NCBI GenBank assembly: GCA_039090855.1
Contig: CM077011.1
Location: 23,685,001-23,749,000 of the forward strand
Length of the DNA: 64,000 nucleotides
From: Macrothele yani
Taxonomy: Eukaryota; Arthropoda; Arachnida; Araneae; Macrothelidae
Reading direction: 5' to 3'
Below, piece after piece: positions 54,693-64,000 of this stretch; the first letter of the stretch is position 1, and each line of letters opens with the position of its first letter. The notes below the pieces were generated by a model. It did no database searches, was not told where the DNA came from, and saw only the letters and a list, made by a program, of their open reading frames with translations. A program made the translations under genes and the position numbers.

Positions 54693-56431
54693 GAAAACGT
54701 TATTCATATTATTTGAAAAGAATTTTGTCAATGAAGTGACACTTTTTTCACAAAATTCCAATTAGCTACTAAAGCACACAGAACGCTTACCGAATATGTC
54801 GAAAATGAGGAACCTAAAGGAATTACGATCCTAGTGTCATATTCCTACAACATTCAGTACCGTTATCAGGTTTTTGATACATGTTACGGGCATAAATTGA
54901 GTTAAAGAAAAATGTACACCTAAATGTTCAGCACAACATAGTGGCCAAAATTTGACATCGCGCCTATTTTGTCGTACTGTAATGGAATCTAATATAAATT
55001 TAGAAGACCAAGTAGCCTCTCCGGGAGACTTTTTCATAAGAAAATATTTATGCTGAAGGAGAAGTTTTACATTATTTGGGTAACTAAAATAGAAAGTAGA
55101 CGGAGATAGTGGAAGAAAAGAAAAAACAGTACCGTCCCCCTTGCAGAACTGTACATGAACACGAGATTTTGGAACTGGTTACGGTTGCAGTCAACCGATT
55201 TAAATAACACCCAGCTACTTCTTGTAAATACGATAAAGAGTAAACTCCTTACATCCTGTTTACATCTGGGGCTTGAAACCTTTCTTTATTAAAAGCAATC
55301 TACCTTTAGGATTAATTTGTTTCCATTCCACTCAAAATGAAAGCAGAATTATGAGCTAAAGATGACGCAATATCACTTACATAAACACACATGCCTTTTG
55401 TTACTGGCGTTTCCGTTATGTAATCGACCACTGCACACAGAGACCGCCTATTTTCTTTATAAGAACAGGAATGTTTTGAAAAAGCAACTCTATTGATCAC
55501 TCTTCATTCAAAAAATTTAAAGATTTTGTGTGTACAGGGAAATGATCAAATAAAATAAAAATAAGGTCACTGAGTTTTACGTTATTCCGGCGTGTATCGA
55601 AATTAACTTAAGATGAAACGATGCTGTTACACACTGAGTGAAAAATGTTGTATCTTAAAAGCAATAAATCAAGCATGGCATTGTAAGAGCCCGCTTCTGC
55701 AATCTGACCCCATGGCAACCCACAAATATAAGCGCAAAAGATCATAAATTTTGGTTTGATGCCTGGTCTTTATTCTTCCTGCTATAAGAAAAGAATGTCG
55801 GAACAGATGGCCGAGCGATCTGTGCTAGCTACCTTTCATCACTCCGCAATGGATTAGCAAACAATCGATCCACAATGCAACATTCCTTCCCCCGAAAGCA
55901 ATGCTTCATCTTCATCAGAGGTTGGCATCAGAGATTACCTTTGTCGATCTCAGAAAAATGTTGTTGATAAAGTTAATGGTGTCATCACGGATAATTGAGA
56001 AAAGCCCAGAAGGCTTTCTACGTTGCACGCAGAAAACGAGCAAATAACCTCTTTCATTTGACATCTAACTATCACGGTCTAATAGGAGATAAAATATTTG
56101 ATCAGTTTCTCTTCGAAGAGCGCATATTTTCGGCATTTTTTTCCAAGCACTCACTCCAGTCATTCATTTTACTCATTTTCTCTCGAAAAATGACAAAGAT
56201 AAATGTACACAATGAGAGTCCTACCATTCATTGTAACGCTTTTAGCTCTCAGTGTGATACACTGGCCTCAAAATGTTAGAAATATTGCGGTTTCGAAGGG
56301 AAAACATGGTGATATGCAAATTTAACAAATGCTGGAGATCGGTTATGAGCGTGCGTAGCTACGTCATATGTAAATTAGCATCATGCAAACACAAAACGTC
56401 GCGTCCCAGTTCTGATGAAAAGTACCCAGCC
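54693..56431. other. Unassigned sequence, no feature recognised
   Basis: About 1.7 kb without recognised domains, arrays or terminal repeats. A weak tRNA-like A box near 55805 has no convincing B box. Short frames at 54837-55037, 55312-55500 and 55995-56279 are featureless. Confidence 0.45.
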
Positions 56432-56727
56432 GCACTGAGAAAAAAAGTTTCTTTGAAACAACAAAATAGTTTTGTTGAGCTGTTTTGCGGATTTAATTTG
56501 TTGCTTTAGCCAAATTCCATCGTAATTGTTTTGTTGGCAACCCAAAATTATTTCGTTGGCAACCCAAAATTATTTCGTTGGCTATATTTTGTTAATTCAA
56601 CTATATGGAGGAGGCATCGACCATACGCAAAAGCGCACGTGATTACTAGCTACTCCATACGGGCACTACCAAACTACCACTGACCAGAAGAATAACGCGT
56701 TTTGCTCTTAAGATTTCCTTCTGAATT

Positions 56728-56797
56728 ATGGCTGACTACAAAGTGAGAGCATTGTTAGAAGACTGGGAGCTGTCAACTCTGATAGAGACATTCAGAG
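56728..56797 (+). CDS. Putative first exon, SAM-domain-like start
   Basis: ATG at 56728 opens MADYKVRALLEDWELSTLIE, continuing TFR, and stops at a strong splice donor (AG/GTAAGA at 56798). The pattern of short N-terminus followed by LLxxWxLxxLIExF resembles the first helices of SAM domains in several uncharacterised arthropod proteins, some transposon-linked. The in-frame stop six bases past the donor shows that splicing would be needed. An acceptor near 56910 (TTTGTAG) is possible, but no second exon was recognised. Function is not assigned. Confidence 0.35.
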
Positions 56798-57401
56798 GTA
56801 AGAAGTTCTAATATATCTTAATAATTCTGACGTATTTTTACGCTACTGTTTATTGTGTGTTATTTTGGTTGGATTCAGTGAATTTCAGTGATAATTTGGC
56901 CTCACTTTGTAGACTGATAATTACAATGAACACGAAAGAATCCGCACCTTATTAAATGCACAACCCAAATTTCTGATAAAGCAATAATACATTTTTTATA
57001 CGGCTTGCTGTTCCTGGTCGGAAATAAAAATTTGCACATGAGGTAATGATAAGAGTTGTAATTTATGTATAGAGCCTGATTTCGGGTATAAGCTGTATAT
57101 ACAAGGTGTTTCAAAATTTGCGCGGCAACCAAAGATTGCACGGTGATAGTACCCTGGAACATATAGAACGTTAAGAAAAACATTACGATTTTTTTTGTCT
57201 AACCAAAAATGTCAGTAATTTGTTTCATAAAAAAAACTAAGGAAAATATTTAAAAAGAAATCGGATTTGGAAAGATGTTACATACGCACCAAAATAGCGT
57301 CAGTACATCGTAATGTGAAGTACAAATCGTCCGTGAACATTACAGAAGGTAATAAACCCATCTTCAAATGTTGAATTCGCAGATAAGGACACGCTTGCAA
57401 G

Positions 57402-57478
57402 AGGAAGTTTAGCTGAATGGGTAACACGCCTAATTCCTAAACTTAAAGGTGTCAGGTTCGAATCCGCTCAGTGAGCGG
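57402..57478 (+). mobile_element. tRNA-like SINE head or tRNA relic
   Basis: A box TTTAGCTGAATGGGTA and B box AGGTTCGAATCC are correctly ordered about 45 bp apart, but stems pair poorly. It is followed by a short body (CCGCTGGCTCTGAAAAAATT) that does not match SINE families 1-3. Confidence 0.5.
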
Positions 57479-57579
57479 TTTTCCGCTGGCTCTGAAAAAA
57501 TTTCCTCGTGACGTAACACCGACCAAATTCATTTAAACACCACAAGAAAGTAAATACGGCAGGGAAAATTAAAATACGG

Positions 57580-57795
57580 CGGCGGACACCCCCGAAGTAA
57601 AAAAAGGCGGACACCCCCGAAGTAAAATATGGCGTACACCCCCGAAGTAAAAAAAGGCGGACACCCCCGAAGTAAATAATGGCGGACACCCAGAAGCAAA
57701 AAAAGGCGGACACCCCGCAGTAAAAAATGGCGGACACCGCCGAAGTAAAAAAGCCGGACACCCCCGAAGTAAGAAATGGCGGACACCCAGGGTCG
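57580..57795 (+). repeat. 25-bp minisatellite GGCGGACACCCCCGAAGTAA
   Basis: Nine imperfect units of GGCGGACACCCCCGAAGTAA plus AAAAA/AAAAT, at 25-bp steps (57581, 57606, 57631 and so on). It sits inside the 56432-58191 unit. Confidence 0.93.
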
Positions 57796-58289
57796 AAGGG
57801 CACCGCCTAAAATTACTGCACCGGCAAAGTGTTGCCATCGGAAAAAAAAGTTCAGGTACAAAGTGGCCCAGCTACATAACTCCAAATTTTGTTGGAGCAA
57901 GAAATTACTGTGCCACGATAACAATATGTTTGTTTGCAGAAACAAAACGTTTTATCACGATAACAACACAATTGTTGGATCAAACAAATTCCCCAAAATC
58001 GACCTACGCATTTTATTAAATGAACAAAACGTTTTGTGGTGATTACAATAAATTTTATAGAATCAACAAAACTTTTCAGCAAAATACATTTGTAAATTCA
58101 ACAAACATTTTTGTTGACTGCATATCGACAAAATGTTTTGGTTGATTCAGCAATTCTTTTGCTGAATTAACAAAACGTTTTTCTCAGTGCAGAAGTAGAA
58201 AACGGGTCGTTTCACTGCTTGGTGTAGATGCTTGTTGAATGCATTGCCTTCATTGTGAGAATAACCTGAAATAACTTCCAGACGGCGCT

Positions 58290-58715
58290 TAAGCATTGAC
58301 AACAGTAATAGGGCTTTGGCATGTTACAAGCAGGTGTACTGCAGATCGATATGGCTGCTGCTTTTGGAGTTTCACAAAGTGTAGTAAGTCGGCTACACAC
58401 AAGATTTCTACGACATGGAAATGTTGCAGATTGACTCAGGAGCAGTCGCTTGAGGGTAACCACCAGGAAGCAAGATCGCTACCTTACAGTAAGTACTGGG
58501 AAAAGACTTAGAATCACAAGTAGCCAACGCCGGGAATCACTTCCAGCCGCTTCCGGTGTCACGTTATGTAATCTGACGGTACGAAACTGTCTTCACCTGC
58601 ACGGTCTTGAAGCAAAGACGCGGCTGAGATGTTTAGCATTGACATCAGCTCACCACCGTCAAAGATGTAAATGTGTCCTACGTACATGTCATGAAATACG
58701 GAGTAGCGCCATGTA
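58290..58715 (+). pseudogene. Tc1 transposase N-terminal half
   Basis: Plus frames carry IDMAAAFGVSQSVVSRLHTR with FLRHGNV (helix-turn-helix), then VTTRKQDRYLTVSTGKRLR, the basic linker typical of Tc1 (form TTxRQDRYL). A stop follows HGNVAD, and there is at least one frame change. It ends at the mariner insertion. Confidence 0.83.
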
Positions 58716-60018
58716 TTAGGTTGTCGGAAAAGTCATGACGTACTTTAGCCATGTTTGGCGAAGGTCATTTATTGATAGAAAGAACAAAGATCAATCAATG
58801 ATATAATGCCCGTTTTGTTCGATAACCTTTTGCCATCTTTCAGTGAGCTGCAGAATGTCTCGTTCATAGAAGGGCCTGTCTTTCGTGGCGAAAAACTTCA
58901 CAAGGTGCTGATTTACCGCCTCATCTGAATTGAATGTTATACCACGTAAGGACTGTTGAAGAGAGCGAAAGAAGTGGAAGTCTGACGGCGCAAGGTCAGG
59001 CGAGTATGCTGGGTGTGGCAACACATCCCACCCAATCTCCAATAATTAAAAAAATTATTTTTAGCGGGTGATCAAACTTGTGTGTGGTCTCGTGTTGTCG
59101 TGACGGAACACTGCACCTTTTACGATGAACGAGCTCTGGATGTTTCTGGGTGATGGCTTCGTTCCAACTGTCTAATTGCCGACAGTACACATTCGAATTG
59201 ATTGTTTGGTTTCGTGGTAGGAGCTCGAAAAACACGACACCTTTAAAATCCCACCACACTGAGACCAGAACCTTCCGCTGATAAATGTTTGCTTTGGATG
59301 TCGTTTGTGACAAAGCAGCACGTCGGGACCACGACCGTTTGCGCAGTACATTGTTGTACACAATCCATTTTTCGTCGCCAATTATCAGTCGCTTCAAAAA
59401 AGGATCGTTTTCCTCACGTTTAATGAGCATATCGCAGATGTTTATACGCGCCGTCAATTGAGCTTCTTTGAGTTCATAAAGAACCCACACATCGAGCTTG
59501 CTTACGTATCCCAGCTTATTGAGGTGGTCGTGAACGCTTGAATGATGGATGTGCAATGTGTCTGCAATCTCTCGTGTCGTGTAACGTGGGCTTGACTCGA
59601 TCAATGCTTTGATTTGGTCGACATTCAACTCGGTTGGCCTCCCGGACCGAGGAGCATCGTTGAGGTCAAAATCACCAGCACGGAATTTTGCGAACCACCG
59701 CTGGCACTAACGTTCTTGTAGAGCATTATCACCGTACACTTTAAGCAACCTTTTCACAAGTTTGACGCGCGTTCTTCCCTTTACGAAAGTAAAAGAGTAA
59801 CATATGACGAAAATGCGCAGTTTGGTCTTCCATCTTCAACTTGATGTCAAATCTCCGCAAATCAACTAGATCGCTCACTATTCCTTTTATACTGCAGCTA
59901 GAACTGGCACCTGTCGAATGCTATGGCGATAAAGGAGGTGCGCATGTCTCTAGTCCTTCCTAAACCGCCCAAACGCCATCGGGTGCCAAAATACGTCATG
60001 ACTTTTCCGACAACCCAA
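58716..60018 (-). mobile_element. Mariner transposon, near full length
   Basis: 1,303 bp with inverted ends TTAGGTTGTCGGAAAAGTCA (58716) and TTGGGTTGTCGGAAAAGTCA (reversed, 60018), extending TGACGTA. TA flanks both (58714-58715, 60019-60020). Length and ends fit mariner. Confidence 0.95.
58791..59870 (-). pseudogene. Mariner transposase, frameshifted
   Basis: The minus strand reads the second helix-turn-helix (YTTREIADTLHIHHSSVHDH) and LNKLGYVSKLDVWVLYEL, the linker form WVPHEL of mariner. Next are LIIGDEKWIVYNN (first Asp) and VWWDFKGVVFFELLP. The second Asp region is shifted (near 59090). The end has HPAYSPDLAPSDFHFFRSL (third Asp, DD34D) and a stop at 58791. The first helix-turn-helix (59870-59640) is damaged. 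Confidence 0.9.
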
Positions 60019-60020
60019 TA

Positions 60021-60690
60021 CTTTTAATTTTCACAGACGAATCCTGTTTCTCTCTTTATTGCAATATTCGACAAGGACAAGTGTGGAGAAGATCAGGCAC
60101 ATGAATAGAACCACACTATGTGCAGTCCGTCCACCATTACAAGCGCCAGTCATTTCTGGTCTGCGCAGGAGTGTGTTTTAATGGCCGAACTTCCTTGTGT
60201 GTTTGTCAAGCTAAAATGTATGCCTCAGTGTACCGAAACGGATCATTGTGCCCATTGCGACACTATTTCAAGCAACTATTGGACATATATTCCGTTTTTG
60301 TGACGACAATGCATCCAGTCACTGTGCCTTGCGCGAGATTCAGGAGCTGGAACATTATAGGATTGAACCATGCAGCTGCCTGCGTGGTCACCTGACTTAA
60401 ATCCTACTCAGAACATTTGGGATCCTGCACAGCGACGTTTGAATAACCACGTTCCATACCCCAGTACCACGGAAGACCTCTTTAATGAGTTGCCTGCAGT
60501 ATGGAACCAATTGCCCCAGAGACTCATCAATAATGTCATTGTAAGTATGTCTCGAAGATGTCGAGACGTTTTTCCCCACAGAGTTGTGTTACCGGGTACT
60601 GAAATCCAGGAAACTTCCCGGTTTGGCCATTTGTCCATATTGCACTGTTACTTTGTTTTATGCAGAAAATGGACAATAGATTGCTTTTTA
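60021..60690 (+). pseudogene. Tc1 transposase catalytic half
   Basis: After the mariner, the plus strand resumes with FTDESCFSLYCNIRQGQVWR (first Asp), then broken central frames, and from 60370 AWSPDLNPTQNIWDPAQRRL (Glu replaced by Gln in PTQN) and MSRRCRDVFPHR. Several frameshifts occur. Confidence 0.83.
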
Positions 60691-61587
60691 TAAATGCACT
60701 CTTTTTCATTGGTGCTACGTAGCTTCACTGTTATCATTTAAGCGCGTATTACGTGAGTCTGATACATACATCCTTCATTTTAGAGAATATCCCTAAAGTT
60801 TTGTGACCAACGTATTTATAATATAAGTAAGAGCATACTATGTACATAGAAACTTCAGCAGAAATACCCCTGAGAAGCGAGAATGCCAACCACACTTTTC
60901 CCTCAACGTCACTTGTACAGTTGAGATATTTTACAAGAAAAATGATATCAAATTCCATTGTCGTATGTGCATTACTGGTAGAGTTCTATTGCAAATCGAT
61001 ATTGCTTCTGTTCTGAAATCCCAAGATGGACCTACAGTTTATTTATATAATGTTTCTCCACTAACAGGTAGTGTTTGTATCACTTGCATAACACCTCTAT
61101 AAGCAGTCTCCTCAGCCTAGTTTAAGAACGATAGCTCCAGAGATGGAAGATAACCAGAGCCCTGAAGCAAATGCAGTACCTATGTCCAACACGATTAGCG
61201 GAAAGCTTACGGAACTGAGCACGCAACAACTGGACTAACTTTTTCTGTCACCTGAGTCACCATAGAGGACGCCAGTTCCTAGACGTGTGCTTTCAGAAAA
61301 TACTTTGCATTAGGCCCAGACTCTAGTCTTGAATGAGATACTGTATGTTTGGATTGTTATCCGAAGTTTCTGGTTACCTCTCTTTCCTGGAAGCAGTGAC
61401 CGTAAATTACGAACAAGATACTTTTGTTACGCATGGGGATCGTTACGTCCTGAAAGGTAAGAAATCATCTGATGTCGGGTTCTTCTGTTAAATTCAAAAC
61501 TATTGTCTCTTCTGGACATTGATATTCGTAAATAGTCCCTGAATATTAAAAGCTTTGCGTAGAATCAATTAGAATATACGTAATATC
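60691..61587. other. Mostly unassigned; possible SINE family 1 3' scrap
   Basis: Around 61370-61440, TTCCTGGAAGCAGTGACCGT, AAATTACG and a diverged remainder loosely match the SINE family 1 body. The rest shows no recognised feature. Confidence 0.35.
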
Positions 61588-61898
61588 ATGAATAGAGTAC
61601 GGGATTACATCATACAATACAAATTTTAAAGATGTGACTCCGTTATTGGGTGTAAATATGACAAGAATGGTAAGTCAGATAATATCCGAAAACTTTAATA
61701 TTTCTTTTACCTGAAGGGGGAATCGAATCCGCGTCTCCCAGATAGCGCCCGGGTATGCTATCTAGGAGACGCTTATCTAATATTTCAAGTTTTCGGATAT
61801 TATCTGACTTACCATTCTTGTCATATTTGCACCAAATAACGGATTAAGATCTTCACAATTTGTATTGTACTGTGTATCCCGTATTCCATTCATGATCT
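61588..61898. mobile_element. Inverted SINE family 2 hairpin
   Basis: Left arm (61588-61713) and right arm (61782-61898) are inverted copies of the family 2 body (ATATTATCTGACTTACCATTC with TTGTCATATTTG). The ~70-bp centre holds a minus-strand tRNA B box (GAATCGAATCCGCGTC) and a duplicated GGGTATGCTATCTAGGAGAC. The whole can form a long hairpin. Confidence 0.8.
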
Positions 61899-61989
61899 AT
61901 CTGCTCCTCCGGGAAATCACGGGATAAGATTTTAACCTCCAGATTCGCTAAACATGAATGCCGGTTGCTTCGACTAGCGAATCCTGCGA

Positions 61990-62218
61990 TGGTTATATTC
62001 CAACTAATCGGAAACTTGAGACCTTGTCGTTTTGGGTGGTGCAGTGGCTAGCAAACCTGGGCGCTATCTGGGATACACGAGTTCGATTCCCGCTCCAGGA
62101 CGACGAAAGTTTCAAGTTTTAACATATTATGTGAAATTTTCAAGTTTTAAGATATTATGTGAAATTTTCAAGTTTTAAGATATTATGTGAAATTTTCAAG
62201 TTTTCGGATATATATATA
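61990..62218 (+). mobile_element. tRNA-derived SINE, family 2
   Basis: Pre-tRNA block CTAATCGGAAACTTGAGACC, A box GTGCAGTGGCTAGCAA, B box AGTTCGATTCCCGC. The body start GAAAGTTTCAAGTTTTAA is then duplicated three to four times in ~29-bp units (GATATTATGTGAAATTTTCA). The rest of the body is missing at the Tc1 at 62231. Confidence 0.83.
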
Positions 62219-62230
62219 CTGTATGTACAC

Positions 62231-63444
62231 TATCTATCAACAACTAATTGGACACCTGTGATAGCAAAGGAAAACGAAGTTTATTCACCTTCAATAGTTG
62301 GTGGAGCCTTCACGAGCGGCGATTACAGCTGCAACCCTCCGGGGCATACTTTCAACCAGGCGTTGTACGACGGCTAGCGGCATTTTCTTCAACTCGGCTT
62401 GGAGAAGACAGGTCAGTTCCTTCACCGATTTCGGACAGTGGGGGCACCCCTTAAGTCGACGCTCCAACTCGTCCGACAGGTGCTCGATAGGGTAAAGGTC
62501 CGGGCTCTGAGCAGGCCAGTCCATTCGATTAACCCCATTGTCACCATACCCAGCCATGGTGGACCTCGCAACATGACAGGTGGCATTGTCATCCTGAAAG
62601 TAACATGGGTCCAACCCATAAAACTGCCACAACGTAGGAAACGCATATTCATCCAAAATGGTGCAGTAGGTCTCGGCGTTGAGTCTTCCAGGAATTGCGA
62701 CCAAGGGTCCCGTGCCATACCAGGCAAAACACCCACATAGCATAATTCCACCGCCGCCGAACTTCACAGTTGGTAAAATGCATTCCGGCAGGAGGCGTTC
62801 TCCAGGCAGACGCCAAGCCCGGACCCTGCCATCCGAACGGTAGAGGGTGAACCTTGATTCGTTGCTCCAGAGCACCTGTTTCCATTGCTCAACTGTCCAC
62901 TGTCGACGTTCTTTGTACCACGTTAGCCAAGCAGCGCTATTGGACTTGGTGATCAAAGGCTTGTGGGCGGGAACACGTCCATGATAACCGAGCAGATGGG
63001 CTTCCTTACGGATGGTATTCATCGAAAGAACACTCCCGGATGTCTGTTGAAACTCCTCGCGGATGTGGCCCATCGCGTTGGTCCGGTTCTTCTGAATTTC
63101 TCTGGCCAGCACCCGTCAGTCTCTAACTCCCACTTTTGTGGGTCTGCCAGGTCAGGGCACATTCCGACAGTCACCTCTCATCTTCCACTTGCCAATCACG
63201 TAGGCTGCTGTCGATTTTGGGTACTTCAACTCTCTGGATACGTCACGTATGGATCGGCCATTTCTGTGATACCCGATGATTACACATTTCTCGAAATCAG
63301 AGAGCTCCGAACTGCGTGGCATCTTGCATACGACTGGTTGCGTTGTAGTTTCCCACACGATATTTAGCGGCGGCGGCCGTGACGTGTATCAGAATCGCAG
63401 ATATCGTCGATTGCAGGGGTGTCCAATTAATTGTTTTTAGATAT
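62231..63444 (-). mobile_element. Tc1-like transposon, near full length
   Basis: Inverted ends share TATCTA, AACAAnTAATTGGACACC at 62231 and reversed at 63444. Length ~1.2 kb. Just outside the right end (about 63458-63480) another end-like sequence, ATCTACAAACAAGTAATTGG, faces the opposite way, suggesting a second truncated relative. Confidence 0.83.
62291..63358 (-). pseudogene. Tc1 transposase with two TGA stops and D-to-N change
   Basis: A single minus-strand frame of about 356 codons. It has the helix-turn-helix (SELSDFEKCVIIGYHRNGRS, SIRDVSRELKYPKSTAAYVI), then two TGA stops at 63152-63154 and about 63116, each in a context where CGA would give the usual Arg. The catalytic part reads VLWSNESRFTLY, where the first Asp is Asn, then CYFQDDNATCH and SPDLYPIEHL with 34 residues between Asp and Glu. 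It ends REGSTNY. All other blocks look intact, so decay is slight. Confidence 0.92.
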
Positions 63445-63634
63445 ATATTCATTTAAATATATATCTACAAACAAGTAATTGGACGCTCCGACGTTATATT
63501 CATTTAAAGATACGAGGTATCACGTTGGTTGTGCACGCGGCATCCTGGCAGGAAAAAGCGTTACTTGAAGAACTGGTTCCAAATTCGTGGCAACTCGAGT
63601 GAGATGCTATCTTTGCAAGTATCGCTGTTGGTAA
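63445..63634. other. Unassigned spacer with Tc1-end-like sequence
   Basis: Contains the outward-facing Tc1-like end noted at 63458-63480. Nothing else recognised. Confidence 0.4.
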
Positions 63635-63922
63635 TTATCTCCAAGGTTTTCGAATGACTGTACATTTAGGAGTAGAGTAGGTACCTAATTTCTTAATATC
63701 ATCCCACATAGGCGTAGCGCATTTGAATTTGGCTTCTTTGGATAGGACAGTGGCTACTTTACCGAATTTTGTGTCTCTTTTTTGTTCGTTGACTCTGATT
63801 CCAAACGAACGCTTAGACATTTCAATGATGTATCGTTCAGATCCGTCCGGATACTGTAGAGGGAGAGCATAGACACCTTCTTTGATAGAAAGAGGTGGTT
63901 TTTCAGTATTTGTCTTTAGCAT
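63635..63922 (-). pseudogene. Penelope-like GIY-YIG endonuclease fragment
   Basis: The minus frame reads IKEGVYALPLQYPDGSERYI, then MSKRSFGIRVNEQKRDTKFG, KVATVLSKEA and MWDDIKKLG. This matches the GIY-YIG domain of Penelope retroelements (form GVYxIPC...YIGETGRSLxxRxxEHKR...SxLAxHA). The first motif is GVY, and YIG has become YII. The His of EHKR is Gln. The reverse transcriptase is not in the window. It is an inactive fragment. Confidence 0.65.
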
Positions 63923-63970
63923 AGAATACGTATAAAGATGCTATAACGAAGGAAATTTCTCCGTCATTTT

Positions 63971-64000
63971 TATCCGCGCCGGGGTTCGAACCCGGGTCCA
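63971..64000 (-). other. tRNA-like 3' half cut by window edge
   Basis: On the minus strand, CCCGGGTTCGAACCCCGGCG contains a perfect B box and T-arm with strong pairing. It could be the 3' half of a tRNA gene or of a SINE head. The 5' half is outside the window. Confidence 0.5.

Larger units (their letters stand above)
56432..58191. mobile_element. DNA-transposon-like unit with GCACTGAGAAAAA ends
   Basis: Ends are GCACTGAGAAAAA (56432) and its reverse TTTTTCTCAGTGC (58191). Subterminal regions on both sides carry inverted AACAAAACGTTTTGTT-type motifs spaced 30-35 bp, densest on the right. The interior holds an exon-like start (56728-56797), a tRNA-like piece and a 25-bp minisatellite. No clear target duplication was seen. 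No transposase domain was recognised. An alternative is a host promoter and first exon carrying repeat insertions. Confidence 0.5.
58290..60690 (+). mobile_element. Tc1-like transposon split by a mariner
   Basis: Two halves of one Tc1 flank the mariner at 58716-60018. The left half has the N-terminal helix-turn-helix and the right half the catalytic part, in the same orientation and collinear. The mariner's TA duplication lies at both junctions. Tc1 terminal repeats were not identified with confidence. Confidence 0.83.

Noticed and set aside
55800..55880. tRNA-Ser/Leu-like gene near TGGCCGAGCGATCTG
   Set aside because: An A-box-like stretch only. No B box at the right distance.
57100..57140. 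TIR of another DNA transposon (ACAAGGTGTTTCAAAA)
   Set aside because: A common motif, but no matching partner was found nearby.

Overview
The window is eukaryotic and most likely from an arthropod. It has no bacterial operons, ribosome-binding sites or compact genes. It is a dense nest of transposons of kinds common in arthropods: Tc1, mariner, Ty3/gypsy, Tx1-clade LINE, MULE/foldback, Penelope and several tRNA-derived SINEs, plus tandem satellites. I found no intact host gene. The one possible host-like exon (56728-56797) lies inside a transposon-like unit. I cannot place the species more precisely from sequence alone.

Layout. (1) 1-360 is a 29-bp minisatellite. (2) 1703-19255 is a 17.5-kb foldback element bounded by a perfect 9-bp target duplication. 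Its inverted arms are layered: outer 17-bp arrays, then 133-bp satellites, then diverged ~125-bp repeats, with a dead MULE transposase C-terminus in the middle (about 11815-12295). A Tx1-clade LINE sits in each arm, full length at 1975-8486 and 5'-truncated at 15158-17678, both at the same phase of the 133-bp satellite. (3) 20081-20785 is a deleted Tc1. (4) 20841-29781 is a Ty3/gypsy element with both LTRs, broken gag-pol, and a Tc1 (25712-27252) inserted in its integrase region. (5) 31519-32658 is a small foldback element with 17-bp arrays of the same design. (6) 33240-39415 holds a mariner, a solo gypsy LTR with its 4-bp duplication, LINE pieces, a SINE, a Tc1 piece and a second mariner-like element. 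(7) 40739-48445 is a 101-bp satellite flanked by inverted copies of a tRNA-derived SINE. Its monomer carries part of the SINE head. An ORF1-only LINE (43359-45986) interrupts it with a 13-bp duplication. (8) 49069-54692 has Tc1 remnants, SINEs and a palindromic TTAA MITE. (9) 56432-58191 is a unit with short terminal inverted repeats and an exon-like SAM-type start. (10) 58290-60690 is a Tc1 split by a mariner. (11) 61588-64000 has a SINE hairpin, another SINE, a Tc1 with a mutated catalytic residue, a Penelope GIY-YIG fragment and a tRNA-like edge fragment.

How the parts relate. The most notable system is the foldback MULE with stacked tandem-repeat arms, a smaller relative nearby, and a LINE that seems to use the satellite in the arms as its landing site. 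This resembles the published Xenopus pair in which the Tx1 LINE inserts into a repeat-bearing DNA transposon. The second is the tRNA-derived 101-bp satellite carrying a half-LINE. Most coding sequences are decayed by stops, frameshifts or nested insertions. The exceptions are LINE ORF1 (6448-8289) and the open 3' part of ORF2 in the truncated copy (15159-16994).
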